64,000 nucleotides of DNA from Sphingomonas yantingensis (lineage in GTDB: Bacteria; Pseudomonadota; Alphaproteobacteria; Sphingomonadales; Sphingomonadaceae): assembly GCF_014199325.1 (NCBI RefSeq), contig NZ_JACIJJ010000004.1, positions 186,001-250,000 of the forward strand. Reading direction: 5' to 3'. Of the stretch, positions 50,575 to 59,704 are shown piece by piece (position 1 is the first letter of the stretch; the number at the start of each line of letters is the position of its first letter). A model generated the notes under the pieces. That model searched no databases. It was not told where the DNA came from and was given only the letters and a program-made list of their open reading frames with translations. A program made the translations under genes and the position numbers.

Positions 50575-53364
50575 ATGCTGATTCGAGCGATTTTGCTGGC
50601 CGGTACCGCGATTGTCGCGACGTCTGCGGTCCATGCACAGGATGCCGCCGCGCCGGCCGATGCCGCATCGAGGGCAGCGCCGGGCGATCAGGCCGACGCG
50701 CAGGACGGCGAAATCGTCGTCACCGGCATCCGCGGCGGCCTTCGCAACGCGATCGCGATCAAGAAGGAAGCGAACGCCGTCGTCGACGTCATCTCGTCGG
50801 AGGATATCGGCAAATTCCCCGATCGCAACGTCGCCGAATCGCTGTCGCGCGTGCCCGGCGTCAGCATCGACCGCCGCTTCGGCGAGGGTGAGAAGGTGGC
50901 GATCCTCGGCACCGATCCGGCGCTCAACCGTCTGCTGCTCGACGGTCACGGCCTCGCCTCGGCCGACTGGGGCGGCAACGACAACGATCCGTCGAGCCGC
51001 ACCTTCAACTATTCGCTGCTCGCGCCCGAACTCGTCGACCGGCTCGAGGTCTACAAGTCGCCCGAGGCGCGGATCGAGGACGGCAGCCTTGGCGGCACGG
51101 TGATCGTGCGCACCCGCCGCCCGCTCGACCTGCCCGCCAATTCGGTGTTCGCCTCGGCCGGCTATTCGTACAACGACCGCTCGGAAAAGGGGAACGTCCG
51201 CGCCTCCGGCCTCTACAGCTGGAAGAACAAGGCCGATAATTTCGGCATCCTGCTCGCCGCGACCTATGACAAGCAGAACATCGTCCGCGCCGGCGTCGAG
51301 TTCTTCGGCTACGATAACAATCAGGCGAACGCGGACGGCACGCGCAACAGCCCGTTCGTCAATCGCGACCCCGGGACGGGCGCGCTGTCGCTGAAGAACC
51401 CGAACGCGACGATCACCGGCGGCACGATCACCGACCTCTACAACGCCGCATCGCCGTTCGGCATCAACTATGCCTATTTCCAGCAGTCGCGCGAGCGGGC
51501 GAGCGTGTCGGGCGCGGTTCAGTTCAAGCCCACCGACGACCTCACCTTCACGATCAACGGCCTCTACATCGACGGCAATTATGACAACTACAGCCAGGCG
51601 ATGTACACGATCCCCGGCGCGTGGTCGGGCAGCGTGCTCCAGTCGGCGACGGTTGCGAACGGCGTCGTCACCGACGCCACCTTCGGCGCCTCGCCCAATC
51701 AGGCGGCGCAGCTCGACACGCTGGTGCGCAAGACGAAGCTGAAGACCAAGAACCTCAACTTCTTCGGCGACTGGGACAATGGCGACGGTGCCAAGGTGTC
51801 GTTCCAGGCGGGATGGAGCGAGGCGAAGGGCGGGCGCAATCCCGAATATCTCTTCAACGTCCAGACCAAGCTGCCTTTCAGCTACTCGATCACGCCCGAA
51901 TCGGCGACGGTCAACTTCAACGGCGACATCACCAACCCGGCGAACTTCTTCACCAACCCGAACAACAATCCCGCGCAGATCGAGGGGCGCCCGGTCGTCG
52001 TCAACGGTCAAGCGCTGAACGCGGCGCAGATCGGCGGCCTCGACTACAGCGTCACCACCGACCGCGACATCTTCGCCGCCTATGACGCGACGATCCCGAT
52101 CGCGTTCGGACCGTTCACCGAGCTGCTGCTCGGCAGCCGCTTCGTCGAGCATACCAACCGTGTCGATGCGCGCGGCATCAACACCTATCTCCAGACCTCG
52201 CGTACGCTCAACCAGCTCGGCGTCGACGTGGGCGTGACGCCCGACGGTATCTTCGCGGGAAGCGGCGCCAACGGCAATGCGGGCAGCTTCATCAACCTGT
52301 CCGAACAGGCGGTGATCGACATCCTCGCGAATGCGATCAACTCGCCGCTGGTCGACAAGGTCGGCGCTTCGAGCAAGGTCAAGGAGACGATCGCGGCCAG
52401 CTACGTCCAGCTCAACTTCGACCAGGGCGGCCTGCGCGGCAATATCGGCGGGCGGCTGGTCTATACGCAGGACAAGTCGAACTATGCGCTGACGCAGCCG
52501 ACCGTCGCCAATCCGAACCCCCAGCCGGTGCCGACGACCTCGACCAGCGACTATCTGAAGTTCCTGCCGAGCTTCAACATCGCCTATGAATTCAGCCCGC
52601 AGTTCATCCTGCGCGGCGCGGTCGCCAAGGTGATCTCGCGCCCGCGCTATCAGGACCTCGCCGCCGCGATCACGCAGAACGACGTCACGTTCGACGCGGG
52701 CGGCGGCAATCCCGACCTGCGCCCCTATGAATCGATCAACTACGAACTCTCGGCCGAATATTATCCGCGTCCCGGCGCGCTGCTGTCGGTCGAGCTCTAT
52801 CGCCGCGACATCAGCAACTACATCATCAACACCCGTCAGGAGGGCGTGACGCTCTTCAACTCGCTGACCGGGCAGCTCGAGAGCCGCTACAGCGTCTCGC
52901 GCCCGATCAACGGCGGCAGTGCCAAGGTCAGCGGCGTGCTGGTCAACGGACAGGCCGAAATCTGGGGCGGGTTCGGCATCCAGGCGAACTATGCCTATCA
53001 GGACAGCAGCACCTCGACGATCCCGGGCATCAACGGCACGCTCAACCTGCCGTACCTGTCGAAGCACACGGTCAACGTGGTCCCGTATTTCGAGCGCGGG
53101 CCGGTGCAGGCGCGGCTGAGCTACAACTACCGCACCGACTATTTCCGCACGATCGGGCGGCTCGGCTCGATCGAGAAGGTCGCGCCCTATACCCAGCTCG
53201 ATGCCTCGGCGAGCCTGGCCATCACAAAGGCGATCTCGCTGACATTCAACGCGCAGAACCTGCTCGACGAGACGTACATCCAGTATAGCGGCACGCGCGA
53301 TCGCCCCTCGGCCTTCTACAAAAACGGCCGCACCTTCATCGGCGGGGTGTCGGTTCGCTTTTAA
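50575..53364 (+). CDS. TonB-dependent receptor for glycan uptake
   Basis: 929 residues; ATG at 50575 with GGGGAG seven bases upstream. A signal peptide (ending SAVHAQ) is followed by a TonB box-like segment (EIVVTG) and the plug domain (AVVDVISSEDIGKFPDRN, VAESLSRVPGVSIDRRFGEG). A large 22-strand beta-barrel follows, ending in a Phe (GGVSVRF), as outer-membrane barrels do. It matches the Xanthomonas/Caulobacter type of carbohydrate receptor, not the SusC type, and no SusD is present. It is energised by TonB-ExbBD and probably imports oligosaccharides. A terminator separates it from the enzymes downstream. Confidence 0.93.
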   Translation: MLIRAILLAGTAIVATSAVHAQDAAAPADAASRAAPGDQADAQDGEIVVTGIRGGLRNAIAIKKEANAVVDVISSEDIGKFPDRNVAESLSRVPGVSIDRRFGEGEKVAILGTDPALNRLLLDGHGLASADWGGNDNDPSSRTFNYSLLAPELVDRLEVYKSPEARIEDGSLGGTVIVRTRRPLDLPANSVFASAGYSYNDRSEKGNVRASGLYSWKNKADNFGILLAATYDKQNIVRAGVEFFGYDNNQANADGTRNSPFVNRDPGTGALSLKNPNATITGGTITDLYNAASPFGINYAYFQQSRERASVSGAVQFKPTDDLTFTINGLYIDGNYDNYSQAMYTIPGAWSGSVLQSATVANGVVTDATFGASPNQAAQLDTLVRKTKLKTKNLNFFGDWDNGDGAKVSFQAGWSEAKGGRNPEYLFNVQTKLPFSYSITPESATVNFNGDITNPANFFTNPNNNPAQIEGRPVVVNGQALNAAQIGGLDYSVTTDRDIFAAYDATIPIAFGPFTELLLGSRFVEHTNRVDARGINTYLQTSRTLNQLGVDVGVTPDGIFAGSGANGNAGSFINLSEQAVIDILANAINSPLVDKVGASSKVKETIAASYVQLNFDQGGLRGNIGGRLVYTQDKSNYALTQPTVANPNPQPVPTTSTSDYLKFLPSFNIAYEFSPQFILRGAVAKVISRPRYQDLAAAITQNDVTFDAGGGNPDLRPYESINYELSAEYYPRPGALLSVELYRRDISNYIINTRQEGVTLFNSLTGQLESRYSVSRPINGGSAKVSGVLVNGQAEIWGGFGIQANYAYQDSSTSTIPGINGTLNLPYLSKHTVNVVPYFERGPVQARLSYNYRTDYFRTIGRLGSIEKVAPYTQLDASASLAITKAISLTFNAQNLLDETYIQYSGTRDRPSAFYKNGRTFIGGVSVRF

Positions 53365-53375
53365 TCCTCCCCCCT

Positions 53376-53419
53376 GGCCCGAAGCGCGCTACCCCTTGCG
53401 CTTCGGGCCGTCTTTTTTT
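53376..53419 (+). terminator. Strong terminator between receptor and glycosidase genes
   Basis: A perfect 12-bp stem (53376-53387 with 53398-53409) with a 10-base loop, then seven T at 53413-53419. It lies 11 bases after the receptor stop and 26 before the GH20 start, too close for a separate promoter downstream of it. Confidence 0.92.
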
Positions 53420-53445
53420 CGGGATTGCGCGGCGGGAGAGTGAAG

Positions 53446-55722
53446 ATGCGGCATTGGGTGCAGACAATGGCGCTGCTGGCCGTCGGTACGCCGGCCATGG
53501 CGCAGCAACTGCCGCTGGTGCCGATGCCGGCCAGCGTCACGCCGGGAACCGGCATGCTGACGATCGGTGCAGGCGCGGGCATCGTCGCCGATGCGCGCGA
53601 CAAGGGCGCGGCGACCGCGGCGCGGCTGCTGGCCGAGCGGGTGAAGGTCGATCGCGGCCTCACGCTGACGACGGCGGCGACCGGGCCAATCCGCCTGAAC
53701 CGCGACAAGTCGATCAAAGGCGACGAAGCCTATCGCCTCGTCGTGACGGGCGAGGGGGCGACGATCACGGCCAGCGGCGACCGCGGCCTGATCTGGGGCG
53801 CGATGACGCTCGCGCAATTGCTGAGCCCCGATGCGGCGTTCGGGCGGCCGGTGACGCTGGCGGCGGTGACGATCGACGATGCCCCGCGCTTTCGCTGGCG
53901 CGGGCTGATGATGGACGTGGCGCGCCATTTCCAGCCGATCGAGACGCTCTACCCCATCGTCGACACGATGGCTGCGCAGAAGCTCAACACGCTTCACCTC
54001 CACCTGACCGACGATCAGGGATGGCGGGTCGAGATCAAGCGTTATCCCGACCTGACCCGCATCGGCGGGTTCCGCACGCCCCCCTCGGCCGGCGGTGCGC
54101 CGGGCGCGAAGTCGGGCGGCTTCTACACGCAGGACCAACTGAAGGCGCTGGTCGCCTATGCCGCGGCGCGCGGGATCGTCGTGGTGCCCGAGATCGACCT
54201 GCCCGGCCATGCGCAGGCCGCGGTCGCCGCCTATCCGGGCGAGGTCGGCGTGCTGGGCGACCGGCCGGAAGTTGGGCACGACTGGGGCATCATGCCCTGG
54301 CTGTTCTCGCCCGCGCCGCGCAGCATGATCTTCATCAAGAACGTCCTCGACGAGCTGGTCGACATCTTCCCGTCCGAGTTCATCCATGTCGGCGGGGACG
54401 AGGCGGTGAAGGACCAGTGGCAACGCTCCCCCGCGGTGCAGGCGCAGATGAAGGCGCTGGGCCTCAAGACCGAGAACCAGATGCAGGGCTGGATGATCGC
54501 CGAACTGGGCAAGCATCTGGCCTCCAAGGGTCGCCGCCTGATCGGCTGGGACGAGATCCTCGAGGGCGACGTGCCCACCAGTGCCTCGGTCATGTCGTGG
54601 CGCGGCGAGAAGGGGGCGGTCGAGGCGGCGAACAAGGGGCACGATGTCGTCCTCTCGCCCGCGCCGAACCTCTATTTCGACAATCTCCAGTCCGACCGCG
54701 GCGACGAACCGCCGGGCCGCATTGGCGTCCAGACGCTGGAGGCGGTCTATAACTACGATCCGCAGCCCGCGGGAATCGACCCGGCGCGGCTGGGGCATGT
54801 GCTCGGCGCTCAGGCCAATGCGTGGTCGGAGTATCTGGCGACCGCCCGGCAAAAGGAACACGCGATCTTCCCGCGCCTTTCCGCGCTGGCCGAAGTCACC
54901 TGGTCGCCGAAGGCGGCGCGCGACTGGCGCGGGTTCGTGGCGCGGCTCGATCCGCAGATGCTGCGCTACCGGCGCGAGGGGATCGCGGCGGCGGACAGCG
55001 CCTTTGCGGTCAATTTCCGGCCGCAGGGGACGCGCGGTCAGGCTCTGAAGGCGGGCCGCGCGGTGCTGGCGATGGATACGCAGGCGGCGACGGGGACGAT
55101 CCGATATACCCTCGACGGCAAGGCGCCGACTGCCGCCTCGCGAGCCTATGCCGCGCCGCTGGCGGTGCGTGTGGGACAGGTGGTGACGGCCGCCGCCTTC
55201 ACCGCCGATGGCCGCACGCTAGCCGCGCCGCGCCGCTACGACGCGACTCGCGCGGCGTGGCTGAGCGCGGGCGCCAGCGACTTCGCCGCGTGCCCCAAGG
55301 GTGCGCTCGGCCTGCGCGTGCCGCTCAATGAGGGGCAGGCGGAGGATGCGCCCGCCTATAACGTCAACATCTTCGACACTTGTACCCAGTGGGTCGCCGC
55401 GCCGCTGGGCGAGGCGAAGGCGGTGGCGATCGAGGTCGTGCGCCTGCCGCGCAACTATGGCCTCGCGCACGAGGAATCGGCGCTGCGTGCGCATTACGCC
55501 GTCACCGAACATGGCGAGCTGGTGGTGAAGGCGGGCGGCTGCGACGGCCGCGTCGTCGGCACCTTCCCGCTGCCGGACCCCGCCACCGCGCCGAACCGAT
55601 TCCGGGTCGAGGCGCCGGTGAAGGGCGAGAGCGGCGACGCCGATCTCTGCTTCCAGTTCACCTCGCCGCTCGCCGATCCCTTCTATGCGGTGGGTTCGGC
55701 CACGCTTGAGGACCGGCGTTGA
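53446..55722 (+). CDS. GH20 beta-N-acetylhexosaminidase
   Basis: 758 residues, ATG at 53446 with GGGAGAG upstream. A signal peptide (MRHWVQTMALLAVGTPAMAQ) leads an N-terminal GH20b domain (PLVPMPASVTPG) and the catalytic barrel, with RGLMMDVARHF, LHLHLTDDQGWRVE and the Asp-Glu pair Asp318-Glu319 in HVGGDEAV; the neighbouring VVPEIDLPGHAQA is typical. A beta-sandwich (YTLDGKAPTAASR) and a further 140-residue Cys-containing tail follow. It releases terminal GlcNAc from oligosaccharides, probably in the periplasm. It starts the five-enzyme block. Confidence 0.94.
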   Translation: MRHWVQTMALLAVGTPAMAQQLPLVPMPASVTPGTGMLTIGAGAGIVADARDKGAATAARLLAERVKVDRGLTLTTAATGPIRLNRDKSIKGDEAYRLVVTGEGATITASGDRGLIWGAMTLAQLLSPDAAFGRPVTLAAVTIDDAPRFRWRGLMMDVARHFQPIETLYPIVDTMAAQKLNTLHLHLTDDQGWRVEIKRYPDLTRIGGFRTPPSAGGAPGAKSGGFYTQDQLKALVAYAAARGIVVVPEIDLPGHAQAAVAAYPGEVGVLGDRPEVGHDWGIMPWLFSPAPRSMIFIKNVLDELVDIFPSEFIHVGGDEAVKDQWQRSPAVQAQMKALGLKTENQMQGWMIAELGKHLASKGRRLIGWDEILEGDVPTSASVMSWRGEKGAVEAANKGHDVVLSPAPNLYFDNLQSDRGDEPPGRIGVQTLEAVYNYDPQPAGIDPARLGHVLGAQANAWSEYLATARQKEHAIFPRLSALAEVTWSPKAARDWRGFVARLDPQMLRYRREGIAAADSAFAVNFRPQGTRGQALKAGRAVLAMDTQAATGTIRYTLDGKAPTAASRAYAAPLAVRVGQVVTAAAFTADGRTLAAPRRYDATRAAWLSAGASDFAACPKGALGLRVPLNEGQAEDAPAYNVNIFDTCTQWVAAPLGEAKAVAIEVVRLPRNYGLAHEESALRAHYAVTEHGELVVKAGGCDGRVVGTFPLPDPATAPNRFRVEAPVKGESGDADLCFQFTSPLADPFYAVGSATLEDRR

Positions 55723-58280
55723 TCGCCCTTGCCATCGCGCTGGCCGCGGCGGCGCAGCAGGAGCCGCCGGTCGATCCCGACGTCGCCGCGCGCATCGCCG
55801 CGATGACGCCCGCCGAAAAAGCCGAGCAGCTCCAGTCGAAGGTCAAGGCATCCAGCCCCGACCTCCCCGCCTACGACTATTGGAACGAGGCGCTTCACGG
55901 CCTTGCCCGCAACGGCGTCGCGACCGTGTTCCCGCAGGCGATCGGGCTGGCCGCCACCTGGGATGCGCCGCTGATGGAGCGGGTGGGGACGGTCATCTCC
56001 ACCGAGGCGCGCGCGCGCTACAACGCGCTGCCGGGCCGGGACCGCAAACGGTATCAGGGCCTGGCGATCTGGTCCCCCAACATCAATATCTTCCGCGATC
56101 CGCGCTGGGGCCGGGGGCAGGAGACGTACGGCGAGGACCCGCTGCTGACCGGCACGATGGCGGTCGGCTTCGTCCGCGGGCTGCAGGGGCCGGACCCGAA
56201 GCAGCCGCGCGTCATCGCCACGCCTAAGCACCTCGCCGCGCATAGCGGGCCGGAGGCGGGGCGCGACAGCTTCAGCGTCCAGACCAGCCCCTATGACGTC
56301 GAGGCGACGTACCTGCCCGCCTTTCGCCGCGCGCTGACCGAGGGGCGGGCACAGTCGGTGATGTGCGCGTACAACGCGATCCACGGAGTCCCCGCCTGCG
56401 CCGCCGACTGGATGCTCAACCAGCGCGTGCGAAAGGATTGGGGCTTTACCGGTTTCGTCGTGTCCGATTGCGACGCGATCAGCAACATCGCCCATTATCA
56501 GCGTTACGCCCGCGACGATGCGGCCGGGTCGGCGGCGGCGATCAATGCGGGGATGGACCTGAATTGCGGCACCGGCTTCGCCGCGCTCGATCGGGCGATG
56601 GCGGAGGGGCTGACCGACGCCGCGACCGTCGACCGCGCGCTCGGCCGTGTGCTGAGCGCACGCAAGCGGCTCGGCGATGCGTTCGGGACGAAGAGCCGCT
56701 GGGACGCAATCTCCCCGCGAGCGGTCGGCACGCCCGCGCATCGCGCGCTGGCGCTTGAGGCGGCGGGCAAGTCGATCGTGCTGCTCGAAAACCGCGGCGT
56801 CCTGCCGCTTCGCAAGGGCGCGCGGATCGCGGTGATCGGCCCCAATGCCGACAGCCTCGACACGCTCGAGGCCAATTACCACGGCACCGCCGCCGACCCA
56901 GTGACGCCGCTGGCGGGCCTGTCGAAGCGGTTCGCCGTCACCTATGCGCAAGGCGCGTCGCTGGCCGAGGGGGTGCCCGTCGTCGTGCCGCAGACCGCGT
57001 TCGGCGAGGGGCTGGCCGCCGCCGTCTATCGCGATCCCGGTTTCACCGGCACGTCGCTGGCGACGCTCAGGCACCGCACGATCGATTTCGACTGGAACCG
57101 CGCGCCGCCGGTGAAGGGCCTGGCCGAGGATCGCTACGGCGTCCGCTGGACCGGCACGATCGCGGCGGAGGGGGCGGGCGAGCATCTGCTTCGCATCGAC
57201 ATTCCGCGTTGCTGGGATGCCTGCACCGGCCATGACGCGGTGCGCCTGTGGATCGACGGCAAGCCCGTCATCACCGACGGCGGCGACGGCAAGTCGGTCG
57301 AGGCGCGCCATGTCTTTACCGACACCGCCCCCCACGACTTCCGCCTCGAACTCGCGCATACCGGCGAAGACGAGGGCATCCGCCTGACCTGGGTCGCGCC
57401 CGCCGAGGCGCAGCGCGCGCGCGCTGTTGCAGCTGCCCAAGGCGCCGATGCGGTGGTCGCGTTCGTCGGCCTGTCGCCTGCGGTCGAGGGAGAGGCCCTG
57501 CAGATCGAGGTGCCGGGCTTCTCCGGCGGCGACCGCACTGACATCGCACTTCCCGCCGCACAGCAGGCGCTGCTCGAGGCGGTGAAGGCAAGCGGCAAGC
57601 CGCTGGTCGTCGTGCTCCTTTCGGGCAGCGCCGTCGCGATGGAATGGGCCAAGACCCATGCCGATGCCGTTATCGCCGCCTGGTATCCGGGGGAGGCGGG
57701 GGGCACCGCGATCGCCGAAATGCTGGACGGGAGCGTCAATCCCTCCGGCCGGCTGCCCGTCACTTTCTATGCCCGCACCCGCGACCTGCCCGCCTTCGTC
57801 GACTACAACATGCGCGAGCGGACCTATCGCTATTTCAGCGGTACCCCGCTCTGGGGCTTCGGCCACGGGCGAAGCTATACCCGGTTCGATTATGGCGCCG
57901 TCACCGCGCTCGCCGCGATCCGCGCGGGCGAGCCGCTGACCGTCACCGCGCGTCTGACCAATGCCGGCGACCGGGCGGGTGAGGAAGTGGTACAGGCCTA
58001 TCTGATCGCGCCCGACAGCCTCAACCGCATCGGCAGCTTCAACGACCCCGTGCTGCGCCACAGCCTGGTCGGGTTCCAGCGGATCGCGCTCCAGCCCGGC
58101 AAGTCGGGCGAGGTCCGGTTCACGCTCGACCCGCGCGCGCTCAGCACCGTCGATGTTGCGGGCGACCGCGCGGTGCGGGCGGGTGCATACCGGCTGTTCG
58201 TCGGCGGCGGCCAGCCGGGGATGGCGGCGGGGCAGGAAGTCCGCTTTACGATCGCGGGCGAACAGGGCTTGCCCAAATGA
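55719..58280 (+). CDS. GH3 glycosidase, beta-xylosidase-like, with PA14 insert
   Basis: 853 residues from a TTG overlapping the GH20 stop. A short hydrophobic signal (MIALAIALAAAAQQ) is seen. The GH3 N-domain contains YWNEALHGLARNG, VFPQAIGLAATWD and NINIFRDPRWGRGQETYGEDP, with nucleophile Asp250 in VVSDCDAIS; this SDCDA and NEALHG pattern is typical of GH3 beta-xylosidases. A PA14-like insert (about 430-570) lies in the C-domain, and a fibronectin-like module ends it. Beta-glucosidase remains possible. Confidence 0.9.
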   Translation: MIALAIALAAAAQQEPPVDPDVAARIAAMTPAEKAEQLQSKVKASSPDLPAYDYWNEALHGLARNGVATVFPQAIGLAATWDAPLMERVGTVISTEARARYNALPGRDRKRYQGLAIWSPNINIFRDPRWGRGQETYGEDPLLTGTMAVGFVRGLQGPDPKQPRVIATPKHLAAHSGPEAGRDSFSVQTSPYDVEATYLPAFRRALTEGRAQSVMCAYNAIHGVPACAADWMLNQRVRKDWGFTGFVVSDCDAISNIAHYQRYARDDAAGSAAAINAGMDLNCGTGFAALDRAMAEGLTDAATVDRALGRVLSARKRLGDAFGTKSRWDAISPRAVGTPAHRALALEAAGKSIVLLENRGVLPLRKGARIAVIGPNADSLDTLEANYHGTAADPVTPLAGLSKRFAVTYAQGASLAEGVPVVVPQTAFGEGLAAAVYRDPGFTGTSLATLRHRTIDFDWNRAPPVKGLAEDRYGVRWTGTIAAEGAGEHLLRIDIPRCWDACTGHDAVRLWIDGKPVITDGGDGKSVEARHVFTDTAPHDFRLELAHTGEDEGIRLTWVAPAEAQRARAVAAAQGADAVVAFVGLSPAVEGEALQIEVPGFSGGDRTDIALPAAQQALLEAVKASGKPLVVVLLSGSAVAMEWAKTHADAVIAAWYPGEAGGTAIAEMLDGSVNPSGRLPVTFYARTRDLPAFVDYNMRERTYRYFSGTPLWGFGHGRSYTRFDYGAVTALAAIRAGEPLTVTARLTNAGDRAGEEVVQAYLIAPDSLNRIGSFNDPVLRHSLVGFQRIALQPGKSGEVRFTLDPRALSTVDVAGDRAVRAGAYRLFVGGGQPGMAAGQEVRFTIAGEQGLPK

Positions 58281-59704
58281 CGCTGACGCGGCGGACGCTG
58301 ATCGGCAGCGGGCTGGCGCTTGGGGCGATGCCGCTGCGCGCCGCCGATCCGTTAAGGCCGACCAAGCGGCCCGCGCCCGCCGACCGCCGCTTCGTGAGCC
58401 CTGCGGTGGAGCGGGAGATCGCCCGCGTATCGGCAAAGGTCGCCGATCCCGAGCTTCGCTGGCTGTTCGCCAATTGCTATCCCAACACGCTCGACACGAC
58501 GGTGTTCATGGACCGCGTGGACGGGCGGCCCGACGCGTTCGTCATCACTGGCGACATTCCCTGCCTGTGGCTGCGCGACAGCGCGGCGCAGGTGCACCCT
58601 TACGTCCACCTCGCACGCGGCGATGCGCGGCTGCGCGAGCTGTTCCGCGGGCTGATCGCGCGCCAGTCGCGCTCGATCCTGATCGATCCCTATGCCAACG
58701 CCTTCATGCGCGATCCCGCGGCCAAGAGCGACCTACCCTGGGCGCTGACCGACGATACCGAGATGAAGCCCGGTGTCGCCGAGCGGAAATGGGAGGTCGA
58801 CTCGCTCTGCTATCCGATCCGGGTCGCGCATGATTACTGGCGCGCGACAGGGGACGAGGCGCCGTTCGACGCGCTCTGGGCCGATGCCGCGCGTGCGATC
58901 GTGCGCACCTTCCGCGAGCAGCAGCGGAAGGACGGGCCGGGGCCGTACCGCTTCCTCCGCCGCGACCGGCTGGCCAGCGAGACGCTGATCCTGAACGGCT
59001 ATGGCGCGCCGACGCGCAAGGTCGGGCTGATCCATTCGATGTATCGCCCGTCGGACGATGCGTGCCTGTTCCCGTTCCTGATCCCGTCGAACTGGTTCGC
59101 GGTCTCGGCGCTACGTAAGCTGGCGGTGCTGGCGGGTAGGGTGCGCGACGACGCGGCGCTGGCGAACGATGCGGCGGCGCTGGCGGACGAGGTTGCCGCT
59201 GCGCTGGCCGCGCACGGGACGCTGATCGACCCGGCCAGCGGCGAACGGCTGATGGCGTACGAGGTTGACGGCTTCGGCAACGGGCATTTCATGGACGACG
59301 CCAACGTACCGAGCCTGTCGGGGCTGGCGTATCTGGAGGCGATCCCGGCGACCGACCCGCTCTGGCGGCGGACGGCGGCGGCGGCGTGGAGCGAGCGCAA
59401 CCCCTATTTCAACCGCGGCCGTGTGGCCGAGGGGATCGGCAGCCCGCATTCGGGCATGGGCACGATCTGGCCGATGTCGATCGTGATGCACGCGCTGAAC
59501 AGCGACGACGATGCGGTGATCCGCCAGTGCCTGCGCTGGTTGAAGGACAGCCATGGCGGCACCGGCTTCATGCACGAATCCTTCGACCGCGACGATGCGG
59601 GCAAGTTCACGCGGGCGTGGTTTGCCTGGGCCAACGGGCTCTTTGGCGAACTGATCGTTGACCTGTCGCGCCGCAAGCCGCACGTGCTGGCGGCTCCCTT
59701 GTGA
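58277..59704 (+). CDS. GH125 exo-alpha-1,6-mannosidase
   Basis: 475 residues. A Tat-like signal (MTLTRRTLIGSGLALGAMPLRA) is followed by an (alpha/alpha)6 barrel with GH125 signatures: CYPNTLDTTV, DIPCLWLRDSAAQVHPY, KWEVDSLCYPI, RPSDDACLFPFLIPSN, FMDDANVPSLSG and SPHSGMGTIWPMS. Family members cut non-reducing alpha-1,6-mannose, as in the N-glycan core after outer mannoses are trimmed. ATGA overlap with GH3, GTGA overlap with GH92. Confidence 0.92.
   Translation: MTLTRRTLIGSGLALGAMPLRAADPLRPTKRPAPADRRFVSPAVEREIARVSAKVADPELRWLFANCYPNTLDTTVFMDRVDGRPDAFVITGDIPCLWLRDSAAQVHPYVHLARGDARLRELFRGLIARQSRSILIDPYANAFMRDPAAKSDLPWALTDDTEMKPGVAERKWEVDSLCYPIRVAHDYWRATGDEAPFDALWADAARAIVRTFREQQRKDGPGPYRFLRRDRLASETLILNGYGAPTRKVGLIHSMYRPSDDACLFPFLIPSNWFAVSALRKLAVLAGRVRDDAALANDAAALADEVAAALAAHGTLIDPASGERLMAYEVDGFGNGHFMDDANVPSLSGLAYLEAIPATDPLWRRTAAAAWSERNPYFNRGRVAEGIGSPHSGMGTIWPMSIVMHALNSDDDAVIRQCLRWLKDSHGGTGFMHESFDRDDAGKFTRAWFAWANGLFGELIVDLSRRKPHVLAAPL

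Noticed and set aside
50482-53067. 861-residue open frame opposite the TonB receptor
   Set aside because: High GC at third positions leaves long stop-free frames on the opposite strand. The product is Arg/Asp/Val-rich without motifs, while the plus strand encodes a clear receptor.
55683-58436. 917-residue open frame opposite the GH3 gene
   Set aside because: Same shadow effect; no domain-like sequence, and the plus-strand GH3 is complete.
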